From: Bacteroidota bacterium
GTDB taxonomy: Bacteria; Bacteroidota; Ignavibacteria; Kryptoniales; JAKASW01
DNA length: 64,000 nt
Assembly (NCBI GenBank): GCA_021811615.1
Contig: JAJZNW010000015.1
Location: forward strand, 1-64,000
Direction: 5' to 3'
The notes beneath the pieces were generated by a model. It saw only the letters and a program-made list of their open reading frames with translations, made no database searches and had not been told where the DNA came from. The stretch's first letter is position 1. Each line of letters starts with the position of its first letter. A program made the translations under genes and the position numbers. This document shows, one piece after another, positions 27,451-36,229 of the stretch.

Positions 27451-27949
27451 TTATCGACCCGCACGCGGTCCGGGCCCTGTGCTGCCGGATGGGCATGGCA
27501 TTTTCAAAAATGATCCATCTGCCAGAACGACCGGCGTTTCGATTTGCCTTTCCGGTACGTTCCAGTATTTCCTCAGCAAAACATCTTTTTGATCTTCTGA
27601 AACAAGGACAAAACCGTGCTTCTCATAGAATCGGACTGCCCATGTCGCTGCTTTCCACGTCCCTACCAGAATGGGTTTGTTCGAGTTCTCGATTAAATAC
27701 TCCAGCAAAGCTCCACCTACGCCCTTGTTCCTTCGAACCGTTCTCACATAGGCGTGCCTTATGAGATCGACTTCTTTTTTGTTCTGAATCCCCATTACAC
27801 CTATGATAGCGCCCTTCTCGCTATAGGAGAAAAATCCGACGCCGTCACTGATCTCATCAGCCAGTTCTCACTTGGACATGTACGGTTCATGCCACAAATC
27901 TGACGGAATGATTCCTTTCCAAGTCACCTTCTTTGCGTTTACCGAATGG
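27451..27949 (-). pseudogene. GNAT-family acetyltransferase pseudogene (nonsense codon, 5' end lost)
   Basis: The downstream part reads as a GNAT acetyltransferase: GVMGIQNKKEVDLIRHAYVR, the acetyl-CoA motif RRNKGVGGALLEYL, then AVRFYEKHGFVLVS. The same frame continues upstream of the apparent start as GVGFFSYSEKGAIIGVMGIQ and ELADEISD. It then meets a TGA (plus-strand 27868-27870), and beyond it continues with family-like sequence VTWKGIIPSDLWHEPYMSK. Family members normally read through this position with Lys-Glu. The first about 12-15 residues before this are missing, and the frame runs into the end of nirK. A sequencing error could explain the stop codon but not the missing 5' end. Confidence 0.75.
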
Positions 27950-29011
27950 TTACTTTCCCGGATAAGGCTCGTCAGCCTCTTTACCGGAGAAAATGGTGGG
28001 ATTCGGTTTCCCTATGATCTTAAGCTGTCCGAGTGCGCCCTGGTAAAATGCCCTGAAGATCGAGTGATCCACTATGTTGTATGTCCCGGGAACATCGGCT
28101 GTGAACTGCACGATCGCAGCTCCGCCCGCCGGTATAAGAGTAGTCTGAATGTTATGATCCGTTATCGTGGACCCTCCGTCACCGTAGACATCCGCAAACT
28201 GCTCGCCGATGATGTGAAACGACGATATGAGGTTCGGTCCGATATTGCCGACGTATAGTCTGAGCGTCTGGCCGACTTTGGCTGTGAGAGCATGCTTCCC
28301 GAGAAGAGCCCCGACCTTTCCGTTGAACACGACATAGGTCGGCTGTTCCTCGATAGCCTTCTGAAGATCGAATTGCTGCAGCCCTTCCTCTCCGAACTTG
28401 CCGGTCGTGTAGAATTCGCTTTGCATGATGTAGTATTCCCTGTCGACGTGAGGCAGACCGTCCTTCGGCTGGACGAGGATGAGGCCGTACATTCCATTGG
28501 CTATGTGCTCTGGCACGGGAGGCATGGCACAATGGTATACAAACAGACCGGAGTGAAGGGCCGTAAACGAAAACACGGAAGTGTGTCCCGGTAGTGTCAT
28601 CGAGGCGCCCGCACCGCCTCCCGGGCCGATAACTGCGTGGAGATCGATGTTATGAGGCATGATGTTTTTCGAACTGTTGCTGAGATGCATCTCGACCAGG
28701 TCGCCCTGGCGGACGCGGATCATCGGCCCTGGCACCGTTCCGTTGAAACTCCAGAAGTTATATTTCACACCGTCCATCAGTTCCCCGACATATTCCTTGA
28801 CGAAAAGACGGACCACGACCTTCGCGGGATAGTCACGAGTTATGGGCGGAGGAACGTTTGGGGCTGTAGTCAGGATCGCCTGCTCGACGGGTTCTGCTCT
28901 TTTTGAGTCGAACCCGCTTAACATGACTGAGCATCCCGCAATTGATAAGGTTACGAGAAGTGCACTCGTCAGCTTAACCATGCTTAGGTTCTTCATTTTA
29001 TTTGCCGTCAT
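27950..29011 (-). CDS. nirK: Copper nitrite reductase, predicted lipoprotein
   Basis: 353 residues with two cupredoxin domains; reduces nitrite to nitric oxide. The copper ligands can be read. [10 protein letters not shown] gives the type 1 His, catalytic Asp and type 2 His. [17 protein letters not shown] gives type 2 His, type 1 Cys, His and Met. SFHIIGEQF supplies the distal His, and [11 protein letters not shown] the last His ligand. The N-terminus carries a signal segment ending in a lipobox (LSIAGC), so the enzyme is probably tethered to a membrane rather than free in the periplasm. ATG codons at 29011 and five codons on are both possible starts. It is probably cotranscribed with the DUF2249 gene from the FNR-type site at 29669. 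Confidence 0.93.
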   Translation of the reverse strand: MTANKMKNLSMVKLTSALLVTLSIAGCSVMLSGFDSKRAEPVEQAILTTAPNVPPPITRDYPAKVVVRLFVKEYVGELMDGVKYNFWSFNGTVPGPMIRVRQGDLVEMHLSNSSKNIMPHNIDLHAVIGPGGGAGASMTLPGHTSVFSFTALHSGLFVYHCAMPPVPEHIANGMYGLILVQPKDGLPHVDREYYIMQSEFYTTGKFGEEGLQQFDLQKAIEEQPTYVVFNGKVGALLGKHALTAKVGQTLRLYVGNIGPNLISSFHIIGEQFADVYGDGGSTITDHNIQTTLIPAGGAAIVQFTADVPGTYNIVDHSIFRAFYQGALGQLKIIGKPNPTIFSGKEADEPYPGK

Positions 29012-29110
29012 CTTCTGATTTAGTTTGAAGCGCTATTCACCCGGACGGGCTGGTAAGTCTGCCCGGAGGTTCTTTTTTTGTTTAATGCTACGATTTCATA
29101 ATGTTCTGAA

Positions 29111-29407
29111 TCATCTGTAACCCAATTCTTCTTTCGCATAGTCGGTCATCATGGCCGGCGTCCACCCGGGCTCCCAGACGAGTTCGAGATTCACATGCCT
29201 GATGATATCCAGTGCGGTGATGACATTCGTACAGAAAACCGGCTTGTATGTTTCGCCGTCAGCTTCCGTCTTATGGACAAAGCCTTTCTTGCCCAATACC
29301 TCATACAGCAGGATCGGCTCAAAGCTGCTTAGCATAACGAGAGCCATTCTCAACTGGACGTTCCTTGCTCTACTCGTTATTTTATCTTCGTTATCAGGAC
29401 CTTCCAT
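29111..29407 (-). CDS. 98-residue conserved-looking protein between DUF2249 and nirK genes
   Basis: No named family recognised. ATG at 29407 has AAGGAC seven bases upstream, but this start overlaps the DUF2249 gene by 31 bases. A second AAGGA precedes a TTG at 29353, so a shorter 80-residue form is possible. The protein is compact and mixed alpha/beta: MALVMLSSFEPILLYEVLGK, a KPVFCTNVITALDIIRHVNL segment with a single Cys, and an EPGWTPAMMTDYAKEELG tail. Position between DUF2249 and nirK suggests a role in nitrite/nitric oxide metabolism, perhaps copper handling, which is inference. Confidence 0.6.
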   Translation of the reverse strand: MEGPDNEDKITSRARNVQLRMALVMLSSFEPILLYEVLGKKGFVHKTEADGETYKPVFCTNVITALDIIRHVNLELVWEPGWTPAMMTDYAKEELGYR

Positions 29408-29619
29408 ACTTCGGGTCCTTGCTCGAGGTACTCCCAGCTGAACTGTCCGGGTTTCTCGGCGCTGAACTCGTAGTAAAGAGGCTTGGGGTTATGATCGTTG
29501 ATAAGAGTCAGACTCTCGCCGGGATTTAGTTTTTCGAAGGTTGCATGGATCGTCGGGTGTTTTTCCCGCGGAATAATCGTCCTGACATCCAAATCTATAG
29601 ACTTATTACTGTTAGTCAT
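29377..29619 (-). CDS. DUF2249 domain protein
   Basis: 80 residues consisting of one DUF2249 domain: DLDVRTIIPREKHPTIHATF, LNPGESLTLINDHNPKPLYY, and FSWEYLEQGPEVWKVLITK. This small TusA-like fold is often encoded with hemerythrin, DUF542/RIC and denitrification genes, where it is thought to take part in nitric oxide or iron-sulfur stress responses. It is the first gene after the FNR-type palindrome at 29669-29684, about 50 bases upstream, and likely heads the DUF2249-98aa-nirK operon. Confidence 0.85.
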   Translation of the reverse strand: MTNSNKSIDLDVRTIIPREKHPTIHATFEKLNPGESLTLINDHNPKPLYYEFSAEKPGQFSWEYLEQGPEVWKVLITKIK

Positions 29620-29668
29620 GCTGAATCCTGTCTTTTGATTTAAGTTAGCTCTGACTTTCTCGCCTCAC

Positions 29669-29684
29669 CTTGACTTCAGTCAAG
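29669..29684. promoter_or_regulatory. FNR/DNR-type binding site upstream of the DUF2249-nirK operon
   Basis: CTTGACTTCAGTCAAG: perfect 6-bp arms (CTTGAC/GTCAAG) around TTCA. It matches the TTGAT-N4-ATCAA layout of Crp/Fnr-family sites with C/G at the inner position. It lies 50 bases upstream of the DUF2249 start. It differs from the site at 31988 by one central base. The Crp/Fnr regulator at 32218 is the obvious candidate binder. Confidence 0.75.
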
Positions 29685-29952
29685 AAGCCGGGGGGAAAGT
29701 AAATTTGTTTGTCTCTTCTGAATTCAATAAGGTTCCGAAGTGAATAGAGTGGAGTGAGTCGATTTATGCGACGAAGGGAACCTCAGGCCGGCCGAGAGCG
29801 AAATGAGAGATCCCTTCTCCGGCGTGAGCGAAGGTGCGCTGGACTTATCTTCCCGCGAGGCACCAGGAATAGCGCCGCAGGATGCAGGGGTAGGAGGAAC
29901 GCGGAATTCCATAATTGAAAGTCATGCCCTGTATGGAAAGAGTCCCAAGCAG

Positions 29953-30453
29953 CTATTTCAAGAGTTTCCGTAGCTCCCTTATCCTTATGATGGCTTCGCC
30001 TCGAATGGGAAAATGCATTACGTACACTTTGGACGTCCCGATGCTCGGCTGCCAGCCGAAATCGAAATCCTTCTTGCCGGAGAATTTCTCGTACGTGACC
30101 TTACCGACGAAGCAGATGATTCGCGGTCTATACCTCCTGACTACTGAAGCGATCCTTTTCCTTCCGGGCTCCTCTTCCCCTTTGCCCAGTTCCATCACAA
30201 CTCTTGTCGGCCTGTCGATGATGTTGATAAAACCATAATTATAGAACTGCGTGAATCTCCTGAGATAGATCTGCCTAAGCTTCCTGTCGTCTCTCAAGTC
30301 CTCCTCTTTTTCGTCTATTGCCCCCGATCTGTTGAGGAGGTACCAGAACATCTTGTTGTTGGAAAATGGGACGCCGCGATTGAAGGAACCATAGTGCGGA
30401 TTGATTCCGACAAAGAGGATTTTCATTTTATCGCAGAACCTGTAACGAATCAT
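29953..30453 (-). CDS. Mug/TDG-like uracil-DNA glycosylase family protein
   Basis: 166 residues. The N-terminal motif FVGINPHYGSFNRGVPF corresponds to the GINPG catalytic segment of mismatch-specific uracil/thymine glycosylases (the Asn activates water), followed by NNKMFWYLLNRSG. The C-terminal loop usually reading NPSG or SSSA is VMHFPIRGEA here, so it is a divergent branch; the reaction (removal of uracil or deaminated base) is inferred. The start ATG at 30453 overlaps the stop of the HD gene by four bases (ATGA), so translation is coupled. Uracil repair beside nitrosative-stress genes would make sense because NO-derived species deaminate cytosine. Confidence 0.7.
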   Translation of the reverse strand: MIRYRFCDKMKILFVGINPHYGSFNRGVPFSNNKMFWYLLNRSGAIDEKEEDLRDDRKLRQIYLRRFTQFYNYGFINIIDRPTRVVMELGKGEEEPGRKRIASVVRRYRPRIICFVGKVTYEKFSGKKDFDFGWQPSIGTSKVYVMHFPIRGEAIIRIRELRKLLK

Positions 30454-30941
30454 CGGGCCTTCAAATACATGCTGTCGAGGATCTGCTTTCCGGCGGCGGT
30501 CGTGAAGTAGTTCGTCCTGACCTCGTCGATGTCAGGATTATTCAGATTGCCTTCAGATATGTTGACGATGAAGTCCGACTCGACGACTATCCTGAAATCG
30601 ATATCGTCGATCTCGTCATAAGTATGGTGATTCCCCACGATGAAGCACACTCTATCCGTCATCTCTTCGGACACGCCGTGTCTGCGTAAAATCTCCCGTG
30701 CGATCGGCGGGCCTTCGACTTCCTGGAAGCGGCCGGCTCTCGAATTATGTTTCCTCTCGGCTTCTTCAATCCCGATATCATGGAGAATAGCTGCAAGCTC
30801 AGTTGCTGTCCGCTTACCGGCAGGCAGTTTTTCCAAACCGGCAATCATACTCGCAAAACCATGGACCTTCAGCGCATGCTCTATCTGCCCGATGTCATCC
30901 TTGAAGTATTCTATCATGTCCAACTTAATCTCTTCGATCAT
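30450..30941 (-). CDS. HD-domain metal-dependent phosphohydrolase
   Basis: 163 residues. The HD signature is present: His in IEHALKVHGF, the paired HD in AAILHDIGIEEAERKH, and downstream His residues in CFIVGNHHTYDEI with Asp in VVESDFIVN. Small HD proteins hydrolyse phosphate esters of nucleotides or signalling molecules; the substrate is unknown. It forms a two-gene coupled unit with the glycosylase gene (four-base overlap). Confidence 0.85.
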   Translation of the reverse strand: MIEEIKLDMIEYFKDDIGQIEHALKVHGFASMIAGLEKLPAGKRTATELAAILHDIGIEEAERKHNSRAGRFQEVEGPPIAREILRRHGVSEEMTDRVCFIVGNHHTYDEIDDIDFRIVVESDFIVNISEGNLNNPDIDEVRTNYFTTAAGKQILDSMYLKAR

Positions 30942-31041
30942 CGGCTGACCCGTCCTTTTTCATTAATCGTCGCTTGTCATGAACATCATTTGGTTCCTGC
31001 TCACATTCGCCACCTCATGAATCTCCCGGAGTGGAGGTCGA

Positions 31042-31914
31042 TCAAACGGCTGCCATTCCTTCGAAGCATTCCTTGAAGATTTTCACCCGCTCGGGGGCCC
31101 GTAGAGCTCGGTTTATCATCGGGTAGAGAATGATCTCTTCTTTCTTATTATGCACCGTCAACTTCCCGATGAGCGCATCTATGTTCTTACTGAGCGATTT
31201 CTCATCAACCGAATCGCCTGTCGTCACAAGGATCGACGTTATTTCCCTGTGCTCCGCGATCATTACCTGGACCGGCCCCGTCTGACCTGGCGCTGCGTGT
31301 TCTCCGAATGCCGGGAACAACACCGCCTCCTCAAGCTCGATATGTTTCAAAAGCTGCGCACGGACTTTCGAAAAAATGCCTTTAGCTGTTTCCGAATTTC
31401 CGGCGGACTTTCTCAGCCTGGAAATATTGAAATCGATTCTCTTATGATCATGTTCGAAGAGCGACCATAGATCACTCTTCTTCTTCTCGGCTTCTATCTG
31501 GTGCGCTTCCTGTATGAGCCCTTCCAGTTCCTCCTGCGTAAGCTTCCTGGCCAACTTCGGCATGAGCGTGTTTTCTTCTTCACCGAAATGCTTGTTCAGC
31601 AACGTAATGAACTCCTGCGTCTCAGAAACAATCGCGGCAGAATCGCCTTTCCCGTAGGCACTGCCGACTGCCTCCAGGGTATCTTTGATTGCCCTGTGCT
31701 CGTGTATCATGTTTTCAACAAAGCCGGTGTCAGTGTCGGCCCTGTAAAGTGTCGCCTCTTCAGCTTCCGCATGAGAGATGAGATACTCACTGCAAAATGT
31801 AATCAATAGTGACGCTTCTGCATTATCGGATTTCGTTCGTTCGGCAAGATCCCGAATAGTGCCGATGAGCTTTTCATGATGAACGTGTAATTTTTCGGCG
31901 GGTGTCATAACCAC
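31042..31914 (-). CDS. Tandem hemerythrin-domain protein
   Basis: 290 residues with two hemerythrin HHE-type four-helix domains. The first (about 5-135) has likely iron ligands in HVHHEKL, ISHAEAEEATLY, IHEHRAI and LNKHFGEEENTL. The second (about 150-275) has them in FEHDHKRIDF, LKHIELEEAVLF, IAEHREI and VHNKKEEIILY. Each domain could hold a di-iron site. Such proteins bind oxygen or nitric oxide and assist repair of iron-sulfur clusters (ScdA/YtfE-like) under nitrosative stress, although the N-terminal DUF542 motif is absent. An FNR-type palindrome lies 74 bases upstream of the start. The partner Crp/Fnr gene is the next upstream gene. Confidence 0.9.
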   Translation of the reverse strand: MVMTPAEKLHVHHEKLIGTIRDLAERTKSDNAEASLLITFCSEYLISHAEAEEATLYRADTDTGFVENMIHEHRAIKDTLEAVGSAYGKGDSAAIVSETQEFITLLNKHFGEEENTLMPKLARKLTQEELEGLIQEAHQIEAEKKKSDLWSLFEHDHKRIDFNISRLRKSAGNSETAKGIFSKVRAQLLKHIELEEAVLFPAFGEHAAPGQTGPVQVMIAEHREITSILVTTGDSVDEKSLSKNIDALIGKLTVHNKKEEIILYPMINRALRAPERVKIFKECFEGMAAV

Positions 31915-32217
31915 TCCATCCTTTTCTTCAATCTATTTTTTGTTGACTGCTTTTTGTTCCAAGTTATCCCACCCTCCTGCCTCCCGCCTTGACTTCGGTC
32001 AAGTGATCAGGAGCAGCAGGGATTGTCTGACAAATGCCGGCAGGGCATCGAGCACCCGGCGGACACGAGCGATGAATTTTCAATAGGGATGGCCCTGCTT
32101 CGGATGCGGAGGCTTTCCGGCCGGACAGAGGACTGACTGCGAGATGTTTGACGGGGAACTTGGCACTCCGGAGAATTTCAGGGATGGCATAACGAAAGCC
32201 TCCGGAAATCGGGCCAT
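31915..32217. other. 303-base intergenic region with an FNR-type site
   Basis: Between the Crp/Fnr gene and the hemerythrin gene. It holds the palindrome at 31988-32003; the rest shows no gene or hairpin that I can support. Confidence 0.5.
31988..32003. promoter_or_regulatory. FNR/DNR-type binding site upstream of the hemerythrin gene
   Basis: CTTGACTTCGGTCAAG: perfect 6-bp arms CTTGAC/GTCAAG around TTCG. Same arms as the site at 29669, and the centre differs only by A to G. It lies 74 bases before the hemerythrin start, a fitting distance for an activator site at about -41 of a leftward promoter. Confidence 0.75.
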
Positions 32218-32901
32218 TTACTCAGATAACTTCCGCAGTTGAACCGGATCGACCACGATTATTTCGTCCCCATCCTCGCGCACGATTCTGCTGTCCTTGA
32301 GTTTCCTCAGATTCCTGGAGAGCGTTTCGACGGCAATTCCCAACTGTCCCGCAAGCTCCTTCTTTGCCATCGAAAGGACAAATGCCGGCCTCTTTGATTT
32401 CGACGTCCCGTTGAGGTCGACTTCGTTCATTATGTATCGGGCGAGTCTCTTCTCGACGTTGACCGACAGCTGCCCGAACTTCCGGTTGAGTTCCATTAGC
32501 CGGGAAGCAAATGCCTCGGTGATTTTCAACGTCAACGACGGACTCTCTTCCATCACTCTTTTGAATTCCACTTTAGGAACGTAATACAGAGTGGACTCAA
32601 CGGTCGTCTCGGCACAAGCCGGATAAACATCGGAACTCGTGAAGAGCGGGGTTTCGGCAAAACTCTTGAACGGCCTCAGGAGGTGAAGCAGAGTTTCATT
32701 TCCGTCCGCACCGAGTTTGTAAACCTTGACCTCCCCATCGAGCACGACATAGAAGCCCGCAAACGGCTCCCCTTCCAGGAATATTACTTCCTCCTTGCCA
32801 TAAGCCTTGCTATGGCCGATCCGGGCAACGAGGGTCAATTCCTCCTCTGTCAGTTTCTCGAACAAAGGGGCATTCTTGATAAGGTCTTCGGTTCCCTTCA
32901 T
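32218..32901 (-). CDS. Crp/Fnr-family transcriptional regulator
   Basis: 227 residues. A cyclic-nucleotide-binding-type beta-barrel (about 10-120; YVVLDGEVKVYKLGADGNET and FKSFAETPLF), a long dimer helix, and a winged helix with recognition helix ELAGQLGIAVETLSRNLRKL. The N-terminal cysteine cluster of oxygen-sensing FNR is absent and the only Cys is in YPACAETT. It is therefore more like the DNR/NNR or CooA-like group that senses nitric oxide through heme, though this cannot be shown from sequence. The Glu/Ser/Arg pattern of its recognition helix agrees with a TTGA-type site, and two such palindromes lie in this island. Confidence 0.9.
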   Translation of the reverse strand: MKGTEDLIKNAPLFEKLTEEELTLVARIGHSKAYGKEEVIFLEGEPFAGFYVVLDGEVKVYKLGADGNETLLHLLRPFKSFAETPLFTSSDVYPACAETTVESTLYYVPKVEFKRVMEESPSLTLKITEAFASRLMELNRKFGQLSVNVEKRLARYIMNEVDLNGTSKSKRPAFVLSMAKKELAGQLGIAVETLSRNLRKLKDSRIVREDGDEIIVVDPVQLRKLSE

Positions 32902-32927
32902 GATTAATTATATCCAGTTAACGGAAC

Positions 32928-33500
32928 TTACTCAAGTTTGATTAGTTGAATCCCCCAGTGATAGGGCTCAAGTATCCGTTCATTACCCACGAACCGCAGA
33001 TCAAGACCTTCGACAGAATCAAGTATCATCTTCCTGTCGGGTCTGGATTCCACGACCGGTCCGCGCGGCGTGTCGATATCTTTTCTCCAGTGGATTACGG
33101 CGACAATACCGTTTGGCTTCAAGATCCGATATGCCTCCTGGAGCAGGACACGCCTATCATTGAAATGGAGAATGTTGAAGAGAAGCACAAATCCCGCACT
33201 ATCGGGTTCCAGGCCGGTGCCTTTCGCGATGGCGTCGCGGACCGAGACGTGTATATTCCTCAGTTCTGCCTTCTCAGCATTTCCACGCGTGCGGTCGGCC
33301 ATTACGGGTTCGATGTCGAATGCATAGACATCGCCGGATATTTCCCTGGCGATCGGTATCGTGAATGTGCCGTAGCCGCAGCCGATTTCAACTACGGGGT
33401 CACCCACACCTCTCAGATTCAACCATTTGAGAATAACGGGGATGTCGAAAAGACTGTTCCAGTAAGTTTCTTCAGGCATTCCACTGTCAAAGACCTTCAT
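32928..33500 (-). CDS. Class I SAM-dependent methyltransferase
   Basis: 190 residues with a complete class I core: motif I VVEIGCGYGTFTIP, an acidic residue after strand 2 (VYAFDIEP), SVRDAIAKG, motif IV region FVLLFNILHF, and the post-motif helix ILKPNGIVAVIHWRKD. It is predicted to be a small-molecule or protein methyltransferase of unknown substrate. It ends 26 bases before the Crp/Fnr start, on the same strand, so they are probably cotranscribed. Confidence 0.88.
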   Translation of the reverse strand: MKVFDSGMPEETYWNSLFDIPVILKWLNLRGVGDPVVEIGCGYGTFTIPIAREISGDVYAFDIEPVMADRTRGNAEKAELRNIHVSVRDAIAKGTGLEPDSAGFVLLFNILHFNDRRVLLQEAYRILKPNGIVAVIHWRKDIDTPRGPVVESRPDRKMILDSVEGLDLRFVGNERILEPYHWGIQLIKLE

Positions 33501-33650
33501 CTTCGAGCACCGTCGGCACTATGCTTCATGCAACTGACACTGTTTCCCATCAACGTCCGTCAGCTTTCATGCAAAAGCTATAAATCACCAGGTGGCATAG
33601 GGACAAATCCAAGGGCAATTACCTCTTAAGTTCTGCGTCCACTCCTCAAT

Positions 33651-33866
33651 TCAGGAGTAGGGGTTATCCGCATCCTCGACCTGTTTCGGCGGACACTTAA
33701 CGTCTCCATATGAACAGAAGACACAGTCATCCCCTTTCTTAGGTGTGAGTACCGAACCGCAATCGGGACACTTGTAAATAATCTGACACGATTCTGTGGG
33801 CATATCCAAATTCCGACGTGAATGACACGCAGGGCAAGATATCGTGGCTGTCGTTACTAAATTCAC
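33651..33866 (-). CDS. GDCCVxC-like small cysteine-rich protein
   Basis: 71 residues from a GTG at 33866, chosen because AGGAG lies five bases upstream and family members start about here; the frame is open to 33998. It has two CxxC pairs (ISCPACHS and YKCPDCGSVL) and the signature KKGDDCVFCSYGDVKCPPKQ, where the usual GDCC reads GDDC. Small proteins of this kind bind metal, likely zinc, and occur in heavy-metal or redox contexts; function unknown. It is preceded by the chemoreceptor gene on the same strand. Confidence 0.8.
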   Translation of the reverse strand: MNLVTTATISCPACHSRRNLDMPTESCQIIYKCPDCGSVLTPKKGDDCVFCSYGDVKCPPKQVEDADNPYS

Positions 33867-34077
33867 TAGATCTCCTAGAAACATAATAATATAATCGCTT
33901 GAAGATGCAACCGGAAAGGGGGACACCGGAGGCATGTGCCGTTGCGGGTTGGTCACGAGCCGACGTATTCTGCGGCGAGGAGGATTTAGTGACGGCAACG
34001 AATATATCTGCCTCTAAGGAAGTTTTCAGGCAATGTGCGTAAGGCCGCAGATCTATTTATGCCCGCCAGCTAATGGA

Positions 34078-35859
34078 TCAATTTGAATGGTAATCCGCGG
34101 CCTCGGTATTCACAGAATCCCTCTCTCCTTCCGACAGCTTGAATCTCGAGACCAGGTTCTTCAGATTCTCGGTCATGCGATTAAGATTGTCGGCGGCCTG
34201 TGCAATTTGAGCTACTCCGTTCGCTGATTCGGTCGACACGGTCGAGATCGATTCCGTGTTCTGCGAAATCTCTTCGCTTGTCGCAGATTGCTCCTCACTC
34301 GCGGCGGCTATCTGGTTTATCATGTCGATCGAGACTTTAGTTCGTTCCTCTATAGAGCTCATCGCTTCGCGGGCCCGCTCCGCCAGGACAATTCCTTCGT
34401 TTACTTCCTTGGTCCCGCTCCGCATCGATGAGACAGCAATTTCTGTCTCGGCCTGTATAGACTTGATCATACCCTCGATTTCTTTTGTCGCCTGAGTGGT
34501 TCGCTCGGCGAGCTTTCTTACCTCATCCGCAACCACCGCGAACCCTTTTCCCTGCTCGCCGGCTCTCGCCGCTTCTATTGCGGCATTCAGAGCAAGAAGG
34601 TTGGTCTGGTCTGCAATGCCGTCAATTACGGAGATGATCTCCCCGATCTCCTTGCTCGCATCCCCCAATCTCGTCACGGTCGCGGCAGAATCGCCCACCA
34701 CTTTCGATATCTTCTTCATCTTCTCGGTGGTTTCAGAGACCACTCTCGCTCCTTCTTCTGCGAGCTTCCCGTTTTCGGCAGCCGCGTCGGCCGTGGATTG
34801 AGCATTCCTGGAATTTTCGAGGACTGTTTTTGTCATCTCTTCAACGGCAGCCGCCACATCGCCGGATTGAGCCGACTGTTCCTGAACCCCGGCCGCCAGT
34901 TGTTCTGAAGTGCTGCTTATTTCGGTTGCGGCACTCGCGGCGGTCTCTATCGCGCTGGCGAGATCCCTCATTATTTCGGCGATGTTTTTCACCGAACGAT
35001 TAAATCCCGAGAAGAGTCTGCCGACAGCCTCGTCGGACTCCTGGGGCAACGACACACTCAGATCGCCGGAGGCAAAGAGCTCCATCTCGTGCAGTATCTC
35101 GTCCACTTTGGCCGCAAGATAATGTTTCTCCTCCTCTATTGCGGTGCTCAGCTTCTTCATTTCTGAAATATCGATCAGGACTTCAAACCCACGTGAAATT
35201 TCTCCGGTCGAGTTGTCCGTCATGAAGGAGGCGTTATACAACGCCGGAAATTCTCCTCCATCATAGCGAAGATTTGATTCGCCTGTAATAGTCCTGCGTT
35301 CCTTCCACGCGCGAGCCACAGGGCATCTGTCGGTCCTGCACTCGGGCAGATGAAATACCTCGTAACATTTTTTCTTCTGGATAACATCCTCAATCCCTTT
35401 CCCCAGAATTTGCAGGGCAGTCCGGCTCGCATAAAGCAAAGTAAAGTCTTTGTCCACACCGTAATAGGGGACCGTTACGCTGTCCATATATCCTACCGTT
35501 TTCTCGAGGAGCGACGACATAACGTTGACATTCCTGGTCAACTCGGCAATTTCGTCGCTGCCTTCGACCTTTGCCTGCCTGCCCCATCCAAGAAAATTGA
35601 TTTTTCCCGGAGTGGTAAGTCGATGGAGATTCCTGATCGGGCGCAAGATCTCGAAATAGATGAGAGCCACTCCTATGACCGTGAGTAGGACGAGCGCGGC
35701 TTCCGACAGTCCCACCGCGTTCTTCAATTGATCCGCCGTCCTCGTGGCGGATAGCGCAGTCTCATATATTTTGAAATTGAGCCAGAACATCGCTGCAATG
35801 AAGACTAAAGCAGATACGATTACTCTGGCGGTCAAGTTGAATCGTTTATGAAAATACAT
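34078..35859 (-). CDS. Methyl-accepting chemotaxis protein with a cysteine-containing PAS domain
   Basis: 593 residues from ATG at 35859, with AAGGG seven bases upstream (frame open to 35898). Two membrane segments (about 12-32 and 53-72) enclose a very short periplasmic loop, so it senses inside the cell. Then come HAMP-like linkers, a PAS domain (about 130-245) with [20 protein letters not shown], and a second HAMP-like part. The signalling domain has the hairpin tip [20 protein letters not shown] followed by [20 protein letters not shown]. No other chemotaxis genes are in the window, so it is an orphan receptor. The three clustered Cys could bind a metal, heme or Fe-S group, or sense redox. 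Confidence 0.93.
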   Translation of the reverse strand: MYFHKRFNLTARVIVSALVFIAAMFWLNFKIYETALSATRTADQLKNAVGLSEAALVLLTVIGVALIYFEILRPIRNLHRLTTPGKINFLGWGRQAKVEGSDEIAELTRNVNVMSSLLEKTVGYMDSVTVPYYGVDKDFTLLYASRTALQILGKGIEDVIQKKKCYEVFHLPECRTDRCPVARAWKERRTITGESNLRYDGGEFPALYNASFMTDNSTGEISRGFEVLIDISEMKKLSTAIEEEKHYLAAKVDEILHEMELFASGDLSVSLPQESDEAVGRLFSGFNRSVKNIAEIMRDLASAIETAASAATEISSTSEQLAAGVQEQSAQSGDVAAAVEEMTKTVLENSRNAQSTADAAAENGKLAEEGARVVSETTEKMKKISKVVGDSAATVTRLGDASKEIGEIISVIDGIADQTNLLALNAAIEAARAGEQGKGFAVVADEVRKLAERTTQATKEIEGMIKSIQAETEIAVSSMRSGTKEVNEGIVLAERAREAMSSIEERTKVSIDMINQIAAASEEQSATSEEISQNTESISTVSTESANGVAQIAQAADNLNRMTENLKNLVSRFKLSEGERDSVNTEAADYHSN

Positions 35860-36229
35860 GATGCACCCTTCACGAGAATATTTATATGGATTGGACAATA
35901 CTCAGAAGCTGTATAGAGGAGAGAGCCCAGGCAAAAGTAATACAGCCGAAACCGCCGGGTACGGTTTCAGTTAGTCGACAAAGATAAGAACCGCGGGCCT
36001 ATACTGCTCTGGGCGGGATAATTCTTAAGCCGCACGGAAGCGCATACACTGATTCTGTCGGAAGTCTTCGGCGAAACTAAAGGATAAAGATATCTGACGG
36101 GTATGATACGGGTGCGAAGGATAATCGCAGATTGTTTTTCAAATCCTAATTCGCCGGAATCAGTGGTTTCGGTCAAACACGTGAGCCATCTGGAAGGACC
36201 GCAGTATGATGAATCCGCAGCGAAGTGCT
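35860..36229. other. 370-base intergenic region with a 7-bp stem-loop
   Basis: Between the glutaredoxin gene and the chemoreceptor gene, both leftward. GAAACCG at 35948-35954 pairs with CGGTTTC at 35962-35968 around a 7-base loop; in the leftward direction a T-containing run (plus-strand aaaag near 35935) follows about a dozen bases on. It could be a weak terminator or an RNA element in the receptor leader. No gene seen. Confidence 0.4.

Noticed and set aside
32946-33629. 227-codon plus-strand open frame
   Set aside because: Antisense to the methyltransferase gene; no motif or start signal.
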